Part shown: piece after piece, positions 1 through 7,852 of the stretch | Numbering within the stretch: position 1 is the stretch's first letter | Layout of the letters: every line of letters begins with the position of its first letter | NCBI GenBank assembly: GCA_003248935.1 | Contig: QFQF01000024.1 | Location: 1-27,745 of the forward strand | DNA length: 27,745 nt | Direction of reading: 5' to 3' | Source: Sphingobium sp. | GTDB taxonomy: Bacteria > Pseudomonadota > Alphaproteobacteria > Sphingomonadales > Sphingomonadaceae | Made by a program: the position numbers and the translations under genes | Notes under the pieces: model-generated | What the model saw: the letters and a program-made list of their open reading frames with translations, nothing else | Databases searched by the model: none | Told to the model about the DNA's origin: nothing

Positions 1-1
1 C

Positions 2-79
2 GCGACACGCTACGACCGGTGCCCCAATGCCTTCTTCTCCGCCATCGCCCTCGCTACCACCGGCATCTTCTGGCTTTGA
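2..79 (+). CDS. IS5-family transposase, C-terminal end only (cut by window edge)
   Basis: The frame entering the window reads 25 residues and then stops. It starts ATRYDRCPNAFF and ends with a small hydrophobic stretch closing in IFWL. A terminal 'ATRYDK...F..A.ALA...FWL' is the usual end of IS5-group DDE transposases, so I read this as the tail of an insertion-sequence transposase whose body lies left of the window. The bases just after the stop (about 80-105, with GAGTCCTGAGCC) would then be the right inverted end of the IS, but the other end is not visible so this cannot be confirmed. Only the last residues are present, so identity rests on a short match. Confidence 0.6.
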   Translation, partial: ATRYDRCPNAFFSAIALATTGIFWL

Positions 80-149
80 TCAGTGAGTCCTGAGCCTAGT
101 GATCGCAACTTTACCAAGGGTCGCGCCAAAAGCGCGAAAGCTGAGACGG

Positions 150-262
150 ATTGTCGGGTAAGCTCATGGACGACGAGCACCTGTGGACGCCCAGAGAGCT
201 GGCGAATTGTCGGGTAAGCTCATGGACGACGAGCACCTGTGGACGCCCAGAGAGCTGGCGAA
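150..262 (+). repeat. Perfect 56-bp tandem duplication
   Basis: Bases 150-205 are repeated exactly at 206-261, with one further shared base. The unit holds a GGGTAAG Shine-Dalgarno-like sequence, an ATG and the first 13 codons of the small helix-turn-helix gene. As 56 is not a multiple of three, the upstream copy reads out of frame into the downstream copy. The second copy keeps its own ATG (222) and ribosome site, so the gene stays intact. Confidence 0.97.
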
Positions 263-443
263 ATTTCTCGGCTATTCTGAAAGCACCATCTGCCGGATGG
301 TATCCCAATCTCCAGAAAAGTTGCCTCCCCGCGTCTCGGCGCTTGCTCGGCCCAGATGGCTTCCGCAGGTTGCACGAGAGTGGGCAAAAGTCAGCAGCGA
401 TTTGCCGATCGTGCGGGGTGGTCGCCCCCGCATTATACGGTAG
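222..443 (+). CDS. Small excisionase/AlpA-like helix-turn-helix protein
   Basis: A 73-residue basic protein. Residues 6-30 (LWTPRELAKFLGYSEST) form the MerR/excisionase-type HTH found in AlpA, Xis and HTH_17 proteins, where the 'tPrElA..Lg.s..Ti.rm' pattern is typical; the end is basic (GGRPRIIR). Proteins of this type control excision or regulator genes of integrated elements, or serve as small regulators. I chose ATG 222 because it follows GGGTAAG at good spacing and starts directly at the conserved domain; an in-frame ATG at 183 exists only because of the 56-bp duplication. It sits between an IS5-type transposase remnant and the 3' end of tRNA-Leu, so it probably belongs to an integrated element. 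Its partner and target are unknown. Confidence 0.65.
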   Translation: MDDEHLWTPRELAKFLGYSESTICRMVSQSPEKLPPRVSALARPRWLPQVAREWAKVSSDLPIVRGGRPRIIR

Positions 444-556
444 ATCGGAAGCCCAATACGGGCTTCGTTCAACCTGCATTTTAAACGCCTCACAGCATAT
501 TTAAGGCGGGCCAGTGTGCCAAACCCCTGAAATTATCCTTTGTTTTCAAAGGATAT

Positions 557-643
557 TGGTGCGGTCGAGAAGACTCGAACTTCCACGGCCTTTCGGCCAC
601 AACGACCTCAACGTTGCGCGTCTACCAGTTCCGCCACGACCGC
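557..643 (-). tRNA. tRNA-Leu (anticodon GAG)
   Basis: Read on the minus strand, a 7-bp acceptor stem GCGGTCG/CGACCGC closes the molecule, with discriminator A and an encoded CCA. The anticodon stem CAACG/CGTTG holds the loop TTGAGGT, giving GAG, which reads CUC/CUU leucine codons. A long variable arm with stem CGGCC...GGCCG and a T-arm TTCGAGT are present. The 87-nt length is right for a class II leucine tRNA. Its 3' end points toward the accessory segment at 1-556, the usual side for tRNA-targeted integration. Confidence 0.96.
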
Positions 644-802
644 ACATTTCATGAGTGCCGACGGAGCCGGCATCCGGTAGGCGCTGGCCATTAGCAAAGC
701 CTGTCGGCCCGTGCAAGCGCCAAGCGGGACTATTTCCCGATCGATGATTCTATAGGGAAATATCGACGAAACGGTCCGGGGAACGCGCCTTTCTATCCGC
801 CG

Positions 803-1612
803 TCAGGCGCCCTTGTCGGCGAACGCGAGCGACAGGTTCGCTGCATTCTTCGGGATGTCGAGGCGGCTCTCGTTGATCGAGGCTTCCTCGCCCGGCTTCA
901 GGCTGGCCTTGTCGGCCTTCGTCGTCCAGCTGAACACCAGACGATCCTGGGCGTCGCGCAGCTCGACCAAGACGGGCGGCACCGACAGCTTCTGCTCACC
1001 GCTATTCACGATTCGCGCGGAGAAGGCGAAATATTCCTCACCGCTCGGCAGCTTGCGCCGCTCCGCCGGCTTGGCGAGATAGAAGAGCAGGTCGGGGTCG
1101 CTGTCCTTGTCGGCCACCAGACCCAGATTGACGGCCCAGCTCGGCACGCCGAACAGCATGACCGCGATACCCGCCGCACTCACCATCATGAAGAAGGCGA
1201 CCGCGGCCATCATCCACAGCTTCGCCGGATTGCGGCGCGGACGGACGACCGGATGGTTGGAGACCTCCGGGTCGGCCTCGCTCAGCCAGTTGCTGGTGAA
1301 CGTCGGAATCGGATCGGCTTCGGCGGCCGGAGCGGTTGCCGGAGACGATGTGGTTTCCGAGGGCGCGGCGGCCGTTTCGACTGTCGCGGGGATGGCCGGT
1401 TCATCATGGTCCCGCGGCACCGGAGAAGACGGGGATTCGGCCGCTGTCTCCGCGACCGGCGCTGCCGTGACCGTTTCACGGGGCGGAAGCTCCGGCCCAT
1501 CCTGGAACCAGCTATGCTTGCACGACGCGCAACGGACCTGACGTCCACCCGGCCCGATAGCGCTGTCGGGCACGATATAGCGCGTTGCGCAATTCGGGCA
1601 GACGAGGATCAT
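803..1612 (-). CDS. Zinc-ribbon membrane protein (MJ0042 finger, DUF3426-like C-terminus)
   Basis: A 269-residue protein. Residues 1-35 form an MJ0042-type zinc ribbon with C5/C8 and C28/C31, as in MILVCPNC and RCASCKHSW. An acidic, Ala/Pro-rich low-complexity linker spans about 40-125. A single membrane segment at 132-154 is followed by a periplasmic domain of about 110 residues resembling DUF3426 (family knowledge; the fold is not proven here). Topology would place the finger in the cytoplasm and the C-terminal domain outside. The function of the family is not established. The gene is divergent from ftsE across about 156 bases, a neighbourhood often conserved in alphaproteobacteria, which hints at an envelope or division-linked role. 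Start is ATG 1612, directly at the finger. Confidence 0.85.
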   Translation of the reverse strand: MILVCPNCATRYIVPDSAIGPGGRQVRCASCKHSWFQDGPELPPRETVTAAPVAETAAESPSSPVPRDHDEPAIPATVETAAAPSETTSSPATAPAAEADPIPTFTSNWLSEADPEVSNHPVVRPRRNPAKLWMMAAVAFFMMVSAAGIAVMLFGVPSWAVNLGLVADKDSDPDLLFYLAKPAERRKLPSGEEYFAFSARIVNSGEQKLSVPPVLVELRDAQDRLVFSWTTKADKASLKPGEEASINESRLDIPKNAANLSLAFADKGA

Positions 1613-1768
1613 TCCGCTTCATAAACGTCCAAACGACTCGAGGGCAAGACGTCATGCGCATGTCGCGAATCGGTTGAGCGTCTTTCCGTGCTTTACGGCC
1701 CGCCTCCGCCTGTGCGATGGCGGTTCCGGCAGGGTATATGGCGTCGGGGGACGGGGCGGTTTTTCGCG

Positions 1769-2476
1769 ATGGGAACCATCGTTCAATTCGAAAATGTCGG
1801 CCTGCGCTATGGTCTGGACGCGGAAACGCTGTCCGACATAAGTTTTTCGCTCGATAGTGGAGGTTTCTACTTCCTGACCGGTGCGTCGGGCGCGGGAAAG
1901 ACGTCGCTGCTGAAGCTCCTCTATCTCGCACAGCGGCCGAGCCGGGGAGTCATCCGTTTGTTCGGAGAGGATGTGGTGACGCTGGCGCGAAAGCGGCTGC
2001 CCGGATTCCGGCGGCGTATCGGGGTCGTGTTCCAGGATTTCCGGCTCGTCCCGCATCTTTCCGCCTATGACAACATCGCCCTGCCGCTGCGTGTGGCGGG
2101 GATGGAGGAAAGCGAGATCGCGGCGCCGACGAACGAGATGCTGGCGTGGGTGGGCCTGGCCGACCGTGCCCAGGCGCGTCCGGCGACGCTGTCGGGCGGC
2201 GAGCAGCAGCGCGTGGCGATTGCCCGCGCTGTGATCGGCCGGCCCGAGATACTGATCGCCGACGAACCGACCGGCAACGTCGATCCCGACATGGCCCAGC
2301 GCCTGCTGAGCCTGTTCGAGGCGCTGAACAAGCTCGGCACGACCCTGATCGTCGCCACCCACGATCTGCCGATGATCGGCAAGGTACAGGACGCGCAGAT
2401 GATGCGCCTCGACAAGGGGCGCCTGTCCGATCCGACCGGCGCCTTGCGCTATCCGCCGCGCAGGCCGGGGGCATAG
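1769..2476 (+). CDS. ftsE: Cell-division ATP-binding protein FtsE
   Basis: A 235-residue ABC ATPase of the FtsE/LolD class. Visible motifs: Walker A GASGAGKT at 38-45, Q-loop Q89, signature LSGGEQQR at 141-148, Walker B ILIADE at 161-166 and H-loop H198. Like FtsE it has no membrane domain of its own. The next gene, 1 bp on, encodes the FtsX partner. FtsEX is an inner-membrane complex that uses ATP to switch on cell-wall hydrolases at the septum. I chose ATG 1769 because it begins the conserved start (MGTIVQFENV); an open frame reaches further upstream but adds low-quality sequence not found in the family. First gene of an ftsE-ftsX-ydcF-plsC run. Confidence 0.93.
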   Translation: MGTIVQFENVGLRYGLDAETLSDISFSLDSGGFYFLTGASGAGKTSLLKLLYLAQRPSRGVIRLFGEDVVTLARKRLPGFRRRIGVVFQDFRLVPHLSAYDNIALPLRVAGMEESEIAAPTNEMLAWVGLADRAQARPATLSGGEQQRVAIARAVIGRPEILIADEPTGNVDPDMAQRLLSLFEALNKLGTTLIVATHDLPMIGKVQDAQMMRLDKGRLSDPTGALRYPPRRPGA

Positions 2477-2477
2477 G

Positions 2478-3410
2478 ATGGCCGGAAAGAAGATGGCCGG
2501 AGAAAAGACGGCGCATCCGCCCAGCGGAACGAGCGGCGGCAACGCGCGCAACCGCCTGCTGCCGGAGGGCAGGGTGGCGGGACCGATGCCCTGGGTCATC
2601 GCCATCATGATGTTCCTGACCGTCCTTGCCGGAGCCGCAGGGCTGGGGCTGGGCCATGGCATGCAGTCCCTTCGCGCCGATCTTGCCGGACGGCTGACGG
2701 TGCAGGTCGTCGAGGCAGACGCCCAGACGCGGGACGAGACCGTAAGACGGATCGTGGCGCGCCTGCGCGCGCTGCCCGGTGTCGATACCGTGGCGCCCGT
2801 GGATCAGGCACGGCTTGCAGAGCAGCTTCGCCCGTGGCTTGGTGTCGACATGGATGCCGCCGACCTTCCGATCCCCGCGCTTGTCGACGTTGCGCTGAAG
2901 CGCGGCGCCGGGGACATGGTGGCGGCCGTCACCCGGATCGCACGGCAGGTGACGCCAGATGCCCGGGTCGAACCGCATGCGGCGTTCCTCGGCCCGCTGT
3001 CCGGCCTGGTCGGGACGCTGGCCTTGCTGGCGGGCGCGCTGGTGCTGCTGATGGCGATCGCCACCGGCGCCGTCGTGGTGCTGGCGGCGCGCAGCGCCCA
3101 TGCCAGTCATCGTGGCACGATCGAGATCCTGCATCAGCTGGGCGCGACGGATGTCCAGATCGCCCGTCTGTTCCAGCGGCGGATCGCCCTCGACGCGCTG
3201 CTTGGCTGCGCCGTCGGCTTCGTCTGCGCCATCATCGTGATCGTCGTGGTGGGCCACCGGCTGTCCGCCACCGGCTCCGATCTACTGCGCGCGGTGTTCC
3301 TGCCCGACTGGGCGTGGGCCGCACTCGTCGCCTTGCCGGTGGCCGGGATCATCCTTGCCATGCTGGCGGCGCGGTTCACGGTGCTGCGTGCGCTGGGGCG
3401 GGCACTGTGA
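2478..3410 (+). CDS. ftsX: Cell-division protein FtsX-like permease
   Basis: A 310-residue protein with FtsX architecture: a cytoplasmic tail of about 35 residues, TM1 (37-60), an extracytoplasmic domain of about 110 residues that would contact cell-wall hydrolases or their activators, then three more membrane helices at about 174-204, 238-260 and 277-300. The segment after TM2 (RGTIEILHQLGATDVQIARLF) is the conserved coupling region of this permease class. It starts 1 bp after ftsE, so translation is probably coupled, and its stop overlaps the GTG start of the ydcF-type gene (GTGA). The tail before TM1 is longer than in many homologues; an internal start such as the ATG near residue 37 would clip into TM1, so the upstream ATG is kept. 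Confidence 0.9.
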   Translation: MAGKKMAGEKTAHPPSGTSGGNARNRLLPEGRVAGPMPWVIAIMMFLTVLAGAAGLGLGHGMQSLRADLAGRLTVQVVEADAQTRDETVRRIVARLRALPGVDTVAPVDQARLAEQLRPWLGVDMDAADLPIPALVDVALKRGAGDMVAAVTRIARQVTPDARVEPHAAFLGPLSGLVGTLALLAGALVLLMAIATGAVVVLAARSAHASHRGTIEILHQLGATDVQIARLFQRRIALDALLGCAVGFVCAIIVIVVVGHRLSATGSDLLRAVFLPDWAWAALVALPVAGIILAMLAARFTVLRALGRAL

Positions 3411-3937
3411 TTGCGCGGATCACCGCCTTCACGGGGCTGCTCTGGGCGCTTGGCTTCGCATGGTTCGCCCTGTTCCTGCCCCAGCCGCTGGACGGGCGCG
3501 CGTCGGACGCCATCGTCGTGCTGACCGGCGGCGCTGGAAGGATCGACCGGGGTCTGTCGCTGCTGCGGCAGGGCGCGGCGAAGCGGATGTTCATCTCCGG
3601 CGTCGACCGGTCGGTGCGCCCGCGCGAGCTGGCCGTCCGCTATGACGTGCCTGAACGGCTGTTCGACTGCTGCATCACCCTGGGGCGGGAGGCGATCGAT
3701 ACGCGTTCCAATGGGCTGGAAACCGCGCGGTGGATCGATCGCCGGGGCTATCGCACCGTCCGCCTGATCACGACGGACTGGCACATGCGGCGGGCGGGCT
3801 TCGAATTGCGGCAGGCGTTGCCGGGGCAGGTGACCCTGTTGTACGACGCCGTTCCCAGTCACCCGAGCCTGATGATGCTGATGAAGGAGTACAATAAATA
3901 CATTCTTCGCCGCGCCGCCGCCCTGTTGGGTATCTGA
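3407..3937 (+). CDS. YdcF/ElyC-family envelope protein (DUF218)
   Basis: A 176-residue protein with an N-terminal membrane anchor (about 5-26, LLWALGFAWFALFLP) and one DUF218 domain: 'DAIVVLTGGAGRIDRGLSLL' begins the Rossmann-like fold, 'LFISGV'-type strand follows as MFISGVD, then 'ITLGREAIDTRSNGLETA' and 'VRLITTDWHMRRA' are the recognised DUF218 signatures. ElyC/SanA-type relatives affect envelope integrity and vancomycin sensitivity; the exact reaction is not settled. Start is GTG 3407, overlapping the ftsX stop by 4 bases, which keeps the anchor intact and implies translational coupling. Position inside an ftsEX-plsC operon supports an envelope role. Confidence 0.85.
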   Translation: MIARITAFTGLLWALGFAWFALFLPQPLDGRASDAIVVLTGGAGRIDRGLSLLRQGAAKRMFISGVDRSVRPRELAVRYDVPERLFDCCITLGREAIDTRSNGLETARWIDRRGYRTVRLITTDWHMRRAGFELRQALPGQVTLLYDAVPSHPSLMMLMKEYNKYILRRAAALLGI

Positions 3938-3953
3938 GGGGACCGGAGCAGAC

Positions 3954-4649
3954 ATGACGGCCATCCGATCCCTGCTGTTCGCGCTCGTTTTCTACAGCCT
4001 CACCGTCGTCTGCGTTCTGATGGCGATGGTCGCGTCCCCGTTCGGCGGGGAACCGCTCCGCTGCGTGGTGGCGGCCTGGGCCCGCATTCATCGCGGCTGC
4101 GCGCGTATCCTGCTGGGCCAGCGGGTCCGGGTTGAGGGGACACTGCCCGACACGCCGATGCTGTTCGTCTTCAAGCATGAATCGATGTTCGAGACGATAG
4201 ACCTGCTGTGCTTTTTCCGCGCGCCCATGATCGCCGCGAAGAAGGAGCTGGCGGATATTCCCTTATGGGGAATGATGGCGCGCCGCTACGGCATCATCGC
4301 GGTGGAACGCGGCGCCGGGGCGAGCGCCATGCGGGCGATGCGCAAGGCGGCGGTGGACGCGCTGGCCGCCGGCCGGCCGGTATGTCTGTTTCCCGAAGGA
4401 ACGCGCGTACCCCACGGTGAAGCGCCGCCGATCCGTGCCGGTTTCGCGGGGCTCTACATGCTCCTTGGCGTGCCGGTGGTGCCGGTCGCGGTCGACAGCG
4501 GCAAAGTCGCGCCGCGCAACAGCTTCCTGAAACGCCGGGGTGTCATCACCTATCGCGTGGGCGAGGTTATTCCGCCGGGCCTGCCCCGCGCGGAGGCGGA
4601 GGCGCGCGCCCATGCGGCGATCAACGCCCTGAACGGCCCGGCCGGATAG
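3954..4649 (+). CDS. plsC: 1-acyl-sn-glycerol-3-phosphate acyltransferase (PlsC family)
   Basis: A 231-residue lysophospholipid acyltransferase, expected to acylate lysophosphatidic acid to phosphatidic acid at the inner membrane. An N-terminal hydrophobic segment (about 6-28) anchors it. Block I reads KHESMFET with H75 and E80, so the classic HX4D motif is HX4E here. Block III is FPEGTR (146-151), the glycerophosphate-binding loop. Block IV is 'GVPVVPVAV' (about 174-182). The Asp-to-Glu change is conservative and I recall it in alphaproteobacterial members, so activity is likely. It starts 16 bp after the ydcF-type gene and ends the operon, facing the leftward tyrosine-pathway gene with about 27 bp between stops. 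Confidence 0.88.
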   Translation: MTAIRSLLFALVFYSLTVVCVLMAMVASPFGGEPLRCVVAAWARIHRGCARILLGQRVRVEGTLPDTPMLFVFKHESMFETIDLLCFFRAPMIAAKKELADIPLWGMMARRYGIIAVERGAGASAMRAMRKAAVDALAAGRPVCLFPEGTRVPHGEAPPIRAGFAGLYMLLGVPVVPVAVDSGKVAPRNSFLKRRGVITYRVGEVIPPGLPRAEAEARAHAAINALNGPAG

Positions 4650-4676
4650 CAGCGCGGCGCTCCGGCGCGCCCGGGA

Positions 4677-5585
4677 TCAATGGCTGCGGCCGAAGTCCGC
4701 CTTCGCGTCGTCCTGCCCTTCCTCGATGATCGAGCGGCGGACCGCGCGGGTACGCGTGAACAGCGAGAATAAGGCGTCGCCGTCTCCCCAGCGGATCGCG
4801 CGCTGCAGTGCCGAGAGATCCTCGGAGAAGCGCTGGAGCATTTCCAGCACCGCTTCCCTGTTCGCCAGGAACACGTCGCGCCACATCGTCGGGTCGGACG
4901 CGGCGATGCGGGTGAAATCGCGGAAGCCGCCAGCGGAATATTTGATGACTTCCGACCGGGTCACGTCCTCCAGGTCGCTGGCGGTGCCAACGATCGTGTA
5001 CGCGATCAGGTGCGGCAGGTGGCTGGTGACGGCGAGCACCAGGTCGTGATGCTGGGCATCCATCGTCTCGACATTGGCGCCCAGCCGCCGCCAGAATTCG
5101 CTGACGCGCTCCACGGCGACCGGGTCGGCCTCTGCGGGCGGCGTCACGATGCACCAGCGGCCCTTGAACAGGGTCGCGAATCCAGCCTCCGGCCCGCTGT
5201 TCTCCGTCCCGGCAACGGGATGGGCGGGGACGATCGTGGTCCGGCCGGGAAGGGCGCGGCCGAGTCCGGCCAGCACCTCTCCCTTGCAGGAGCCGACGTC
5301 GCTGATCACCGCCTCTGCGGGAAGCTCGGCGGCGATCTCGGCCGCGACCGCTTCCATCGCTTTCACGGGCACGCACAGGATGACGAGGTCGGCGTCTGTG
5401 ACGGCCGCGCCGGCATTATCGGCTACGTCGTCGCACAGGCCGATCCGCCGCGCGGTCTCGCGCACCTCGGCACTGGCGTCGTGGCCGGTAATCGCGACCG
5501 TCGGCATCTCCGCCCGGATCGCGCGGGCGACGGAGGAGCCGATGAGGCCGAGGCCGATGATGGTGACCCGTGCGAACGGTAGCAT
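4677..5585 (-). CDS. tyrC: Prephenate/arogenate dehydrogenase (tyrosine biosynthesis)
   Basis: A 302-residue TyrA-family dehydrogenase. It opens with a Rossmann strand and the dinucleotide motif GLGLIGSS (11-18), followed by an acidic residue after the second strand (GHDASAE), suggesting NAD+ preference. The conserved 'HPVAGTENSGPEAG' substrate loop and 'SHLPHLIAY' helix of the all-helical C-terminal domain are both present. It oxidatively decarboxylates prephenate and/or arogenate on the way to tyrosine; which substrate is used cannot be told from sequence, and sphingomonads often have arogenate/cyclohexadienyl types. There is no chorismate mutase or ACT domain. Its ATG overlaps the hisC stop by one base, so the two are translated from one message. 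Confidence 0.88.
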   Translation of the reverse strand: MLPFARVTIIGLGLIGSSVARAIRAEMPTVAITGHDASAEVRETARRIGLCDDVADNAGAAVTDADLVILCVPVKAMEAVAAEIAAELPAEAVISDVGSCKGEVLAGLGRALPGRTTIVPAHPVAGTENSGPEAGFATLFKGRWCIVTPPAEADPVAVERVSEFWRRLGANVETMDAQHHDLVLAVTSHLPHLIAYTIVGTASDLEDVTRSEVIKYSAGGFRDFTRIAASDPTMWRDVFLANREAVLEMLQRFSEDLSALQRAIRWGDGDALFSLFTRTRAVRRSIIEEGQDDAKADFGRSH

Positions 5586-6706
5586 CAGGCGCTTTCCGCC
5601 AGCCTGCGCAGCACCGCCGCGACCGCGCGCGTCTGTTCCTCGGTGCCGATGGTGATGCGCAGGGCGTGGGGCAGACCCTGTCCGGGCAGCCAGCGGGTGG
5701 CATAACCCTCCGCCATCAATCCCTTCAGCGCCGTTTCAGCGCTCAGCCTGCCCTCGAACAGGATCAGTAGGAAATTCGCCTTGCTTGGCACGACCTTCAG
5801 GCCGTGATTGCCGAGCGCGTCGACCTCCGCCGTCAGCCATGCGCGCCAGCGGGCGTTGTGATCCCGGCTGGCGTCGATCCAGGCATCGTCGGCGATGGCG
5901 GCGGCTGCGGCGGCCTGCCCGGCGGTGGTGACGTTGAACGGCGCGCGGATGCGGTGCAGCGCGTCGATCACCTCCGCGCTGGCATAGCCCCAGCCGATCC
6001 GTTCGGCGGCAAGACCGTATATCTTCGAGAAGGTGCGCGTGACGAAGACGTTTGGCGCCGTGCGTGCGAGGTCGAGGCCGCCGTCATCCTGCTCGGGCGA
6101 CAGATATTCGGCATAGGCCTGATCGAGGACGAACAGGATGTCGGGACGCAGCCCGGCATGGAGCCGCGCGATCTCCTCACGCGACGTCATGGTGCCCGTG
6201 GGATTGTTCGGATTGGCGAGGAAGACGACGCGGGTGCGGTCAGTGACGCAGGCGAGCAGCGCGTCGACATCGGTCGCATAATCGGCGTCGGGCGCCACAA
6301 CCGGCACGGCGCCCACCCGGCGGGCGGCGATGTCATAGACCGAAAAGCCGTAACGGACGTACAGAACCTCGTCGCCCGGACCGGCATAGGCGCTCGCGGC
6401 CAGATGCAGCAGCTCGTCGGAGCCGGTGCCGTAGATGACGCGGGCAGGGTCGAGGTCCAGCTTCGCGGCGATCGCCTCGCGCAGGATAGCCGCTCCGGGA
6501 TCGGGATAGGTGGCAAGGTCGGCGCTTGCGGCCTGCATCGCCGCCCGTCCCGCCGGGCTGGTGCCGAGGGGATTTTCGTTCGCCGACAGCTTGATGAGCC
6601 TGCGCCCGTCGTCCGTCGCCGCCTTGCCGGGCACATAGGGCGAAATGCCCATGATCCAGTCCTTGGGCTGCGGGCGGGCGGGGGCGAGGGATGCTGCGTC
6701 TGACAT
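5585..6706 (-). CDS. hisC: Histidinol-phosphate aminotransferase
   Basis: A 373-residue PLP-dependent aminotransferase of fold type I. Visible: 'KLSANENPLGTSP' (substrate arm, about 39-51), 'YGTGSDELL' phosphate-binding loop, 'ANPNNPTGT' (164-172), D195 and Y198 for the pyridine ring, Schiff-base lysine K228 in TRTFSK, and R236. Length and motifs match HisC, which transaminates imidazole acetol-phosphate. Here it sits directly before the tyrosine-pathway dehydrogenase with a 1-base overlap; in relatives such as Zymomonas the HisC-type enzyme in this position also accepts aromatic oxo-acids, so a double role in histidine and tyrosine/phenylalanine synthesis is likely (inference from context). 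Confidence 0.9.
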   Translation of the reverse strand: MSDAASLAPARPQPKDWIMGISPYVPGKAATDDGRRLIKLSANENPLGTSPAGRAAMQAASADLATYPDPGAAILREAIAAKLDLDPARVIYGTGSDELLHLAASAYAGPGDEVLYVRYGFSVYDIAARRVGAVPVVAPDADYATDVDALLACVTDRTRVVFLANPNNPTGTMTSREEIARLHAGLRPDILFVLDQAYAEYLSPEQDDGGLDLARTAPNVFVTRTFSKIYGLAAERIGWGYASAEVIDALHRIRAPFNVTTAGQAAAAAAIADDAWIDASRDHNARWRAWLTAEVDALGNHGLKVVPSKANFLLILFEGRLSAETALKGLMAEGYATRWLPGQGLPHALRITIGTEEQTRAVAAVLRRLAESA

Positions 6707-6798
6707 GCGCCGCGCTTTAGCGCCATCCGCTCCAAAGGCAAAGGGGCGCGGGCGATCGTGCGGTGTGGATTGAGGCCACGGGATTCAGGTCGTGGGCT

Positions 6799-7743
6799 TC
6801 AGGCCACGGGCGTCGGCAGGGGCTGTCCGGCGAAATGCGCGTCGAGATTGGCGAGGACCAGATCGGCCATCGCGTTGCGCGTGTTGACGGTGGCGCTGCC
6901 CTGATGCGGCTGCAATACGACATTGTCGAGGCCCAGCAGCGCTTCGGGCACATGCGGCTCGTGCGCGAACACGTCGAGCCCGGCGCCGCCCAGCCGCCCG
7001 TCCACCAGCGCCGCGACCAGCGCGGATTCGTCGATCACGCCGCCCCGGCTGATGTTGATCAGCGTGCCGTTCGGTCCCAGCGCCTCGATCACGCCCGTGT
7101 CGACCAGCCCATGGGCCTCGGGCCCGCCGGACGTGGCGACGACCATGATGTCGCAGGCATGGGCGAAGGCGATGATGTCGGGCACGAAGGTGAACGGAGA
7201 CTCGGGCCGCGCGCGGCGGCTGTGGTAAAGGATCTCGCCCGCCACCGGCGCCAGCCTGCCGGCGATCGCCTGACCGATCCGGCCGAGGCCCAATATGCCG
7301 ATCCGGCTGCCTGTCACCCGGCCGCAGAAGGGGACGGTTCCGCCCGCCGCCCAGCGCCCTTCGCGCACGAAACGGTCGTTTACGGCGATCCGGCGGATGA
7401 CGGCGTAGATCAGGCCGACGGCCAGGTCGGCGACATCGTCGGTCAGCACGTCCGGCGTGTTGCTGACCCCGATGCCCTTCTCGCGGGCATGAGCGACGTC
7501 GACGGCGTCATAGCCCACGGCCATCAGCCCGATCATCTCCAGTGCGGGCAGCGCGTCCATGACCGCCGCCGATGCGCCAACGCCGCCATGGGTGACGATG
7601 GCCCGGGCCGCCCGCATCTCCGGCGTGATCGTCGCCGGGTCATTCTCTGCGTGAAGCACATGAAAACGGTCGGCGATCCCGCTGGCAAGGCGGGGATGGA
7701 GCGTGCCGAGGGCAACGACGGTGGGGCGGGCAGCATCAGACAT
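6799..7743 (-). CDS. D-2-hydroxyacid dehydrogenase (glyoxylate/hydroxypyruvate reductase-like)
   Basis: A 314-residue member of the D-isomer-specific 2-hydroxyacid dehydrogenases. The NAD(P)-binding motif GLGRIG is at 152-157 and the catalytic set R233 (ISRGG), E262 (AHEPHVP) and H280 (QPHQGS) is complete. The residues after the second Rossmann strand are HSRRARP; basic residues here usually go with NADPH, as in glyoxylate/hydroxypyruvate reductases. The true substrate is not fixed by sequence. ATG 7743 starts at the domain; an open frame continues about 40 codons upstream with no family similarity. It is divergent from metX with about 109 bases between the starts. Confidence 0.87.
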   Translation of the reverse strand: MSDAARPTVVALGTLHPRLASGIADRFHVLHAENDPATITPEMRAARAIVTHGGVGASAAVMDALPALEMIGLMAVGYDAVDVAHAREKGIGVSNTPDVLTDDVADLAVGLIYAVIRRIAVNDRFVREGRWAAGGTVPFCGRVTGSRIGILGLGRIGQAIAGRLAPVAGEILYHSRRARPESPFTFVPDIIAFAHACDIMVVATSGGPEAHGLVDTGVIEALGPNGTLINISRGGVIDESALVAALVDGRLGGAGLDVFAHEPHVPEALLGLDNVVLQPHQGSATVNTRNAMADLVLANLDAHFAGQPLPTPVA

Positions 7744-7813
7744 GGCCGGTGTCTTAGCATTCCTGCGCGATCGGGCCAGCCCCCGACCGGGGGCGGCGGC
7801 GCGATGCGCGTCA

Positions 7814-7842
7814 TTGACACCGCCCGCCGCCCGCCCTAGCGG
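7814..7842 (+). promoter_or_regulatory. Candidate sigma-70-type promoter for metX
   Basis: A perfect TTGACA (7814-7819) is followed after 17 bases by TAGCGG (7837-7842), a weak -10. Transcription would start near 7850, only a few bases before the metX ATG at 7853, so the message would be nearly leaderless. No Shine-Dalgarno sequence precedes the ATG, which fits. Confidence 0.4.
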
Positions 7843-7852
7843 CCAGCGTTGT

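Noticed and set aside
118..128. 11-base match (GGGTCGCGCCA) with 23869-23879 as a possible att repeat
   Set aside because: Too short and GC-rich to mean much, and the two surrounding elements look unrelated.
1950..3257. 435-codon minus-strand frame opposite ftsE-ftsX
   Set aside because: Low-complexity Arg/Ala-rich translation opposite clear genes.
7744..7852. SAM-II or other methionine riboswitch before metX
   Set aside because: The gap is short and no SAM-II conserved elements are visible; the candidate promoter leaves almost no leader.
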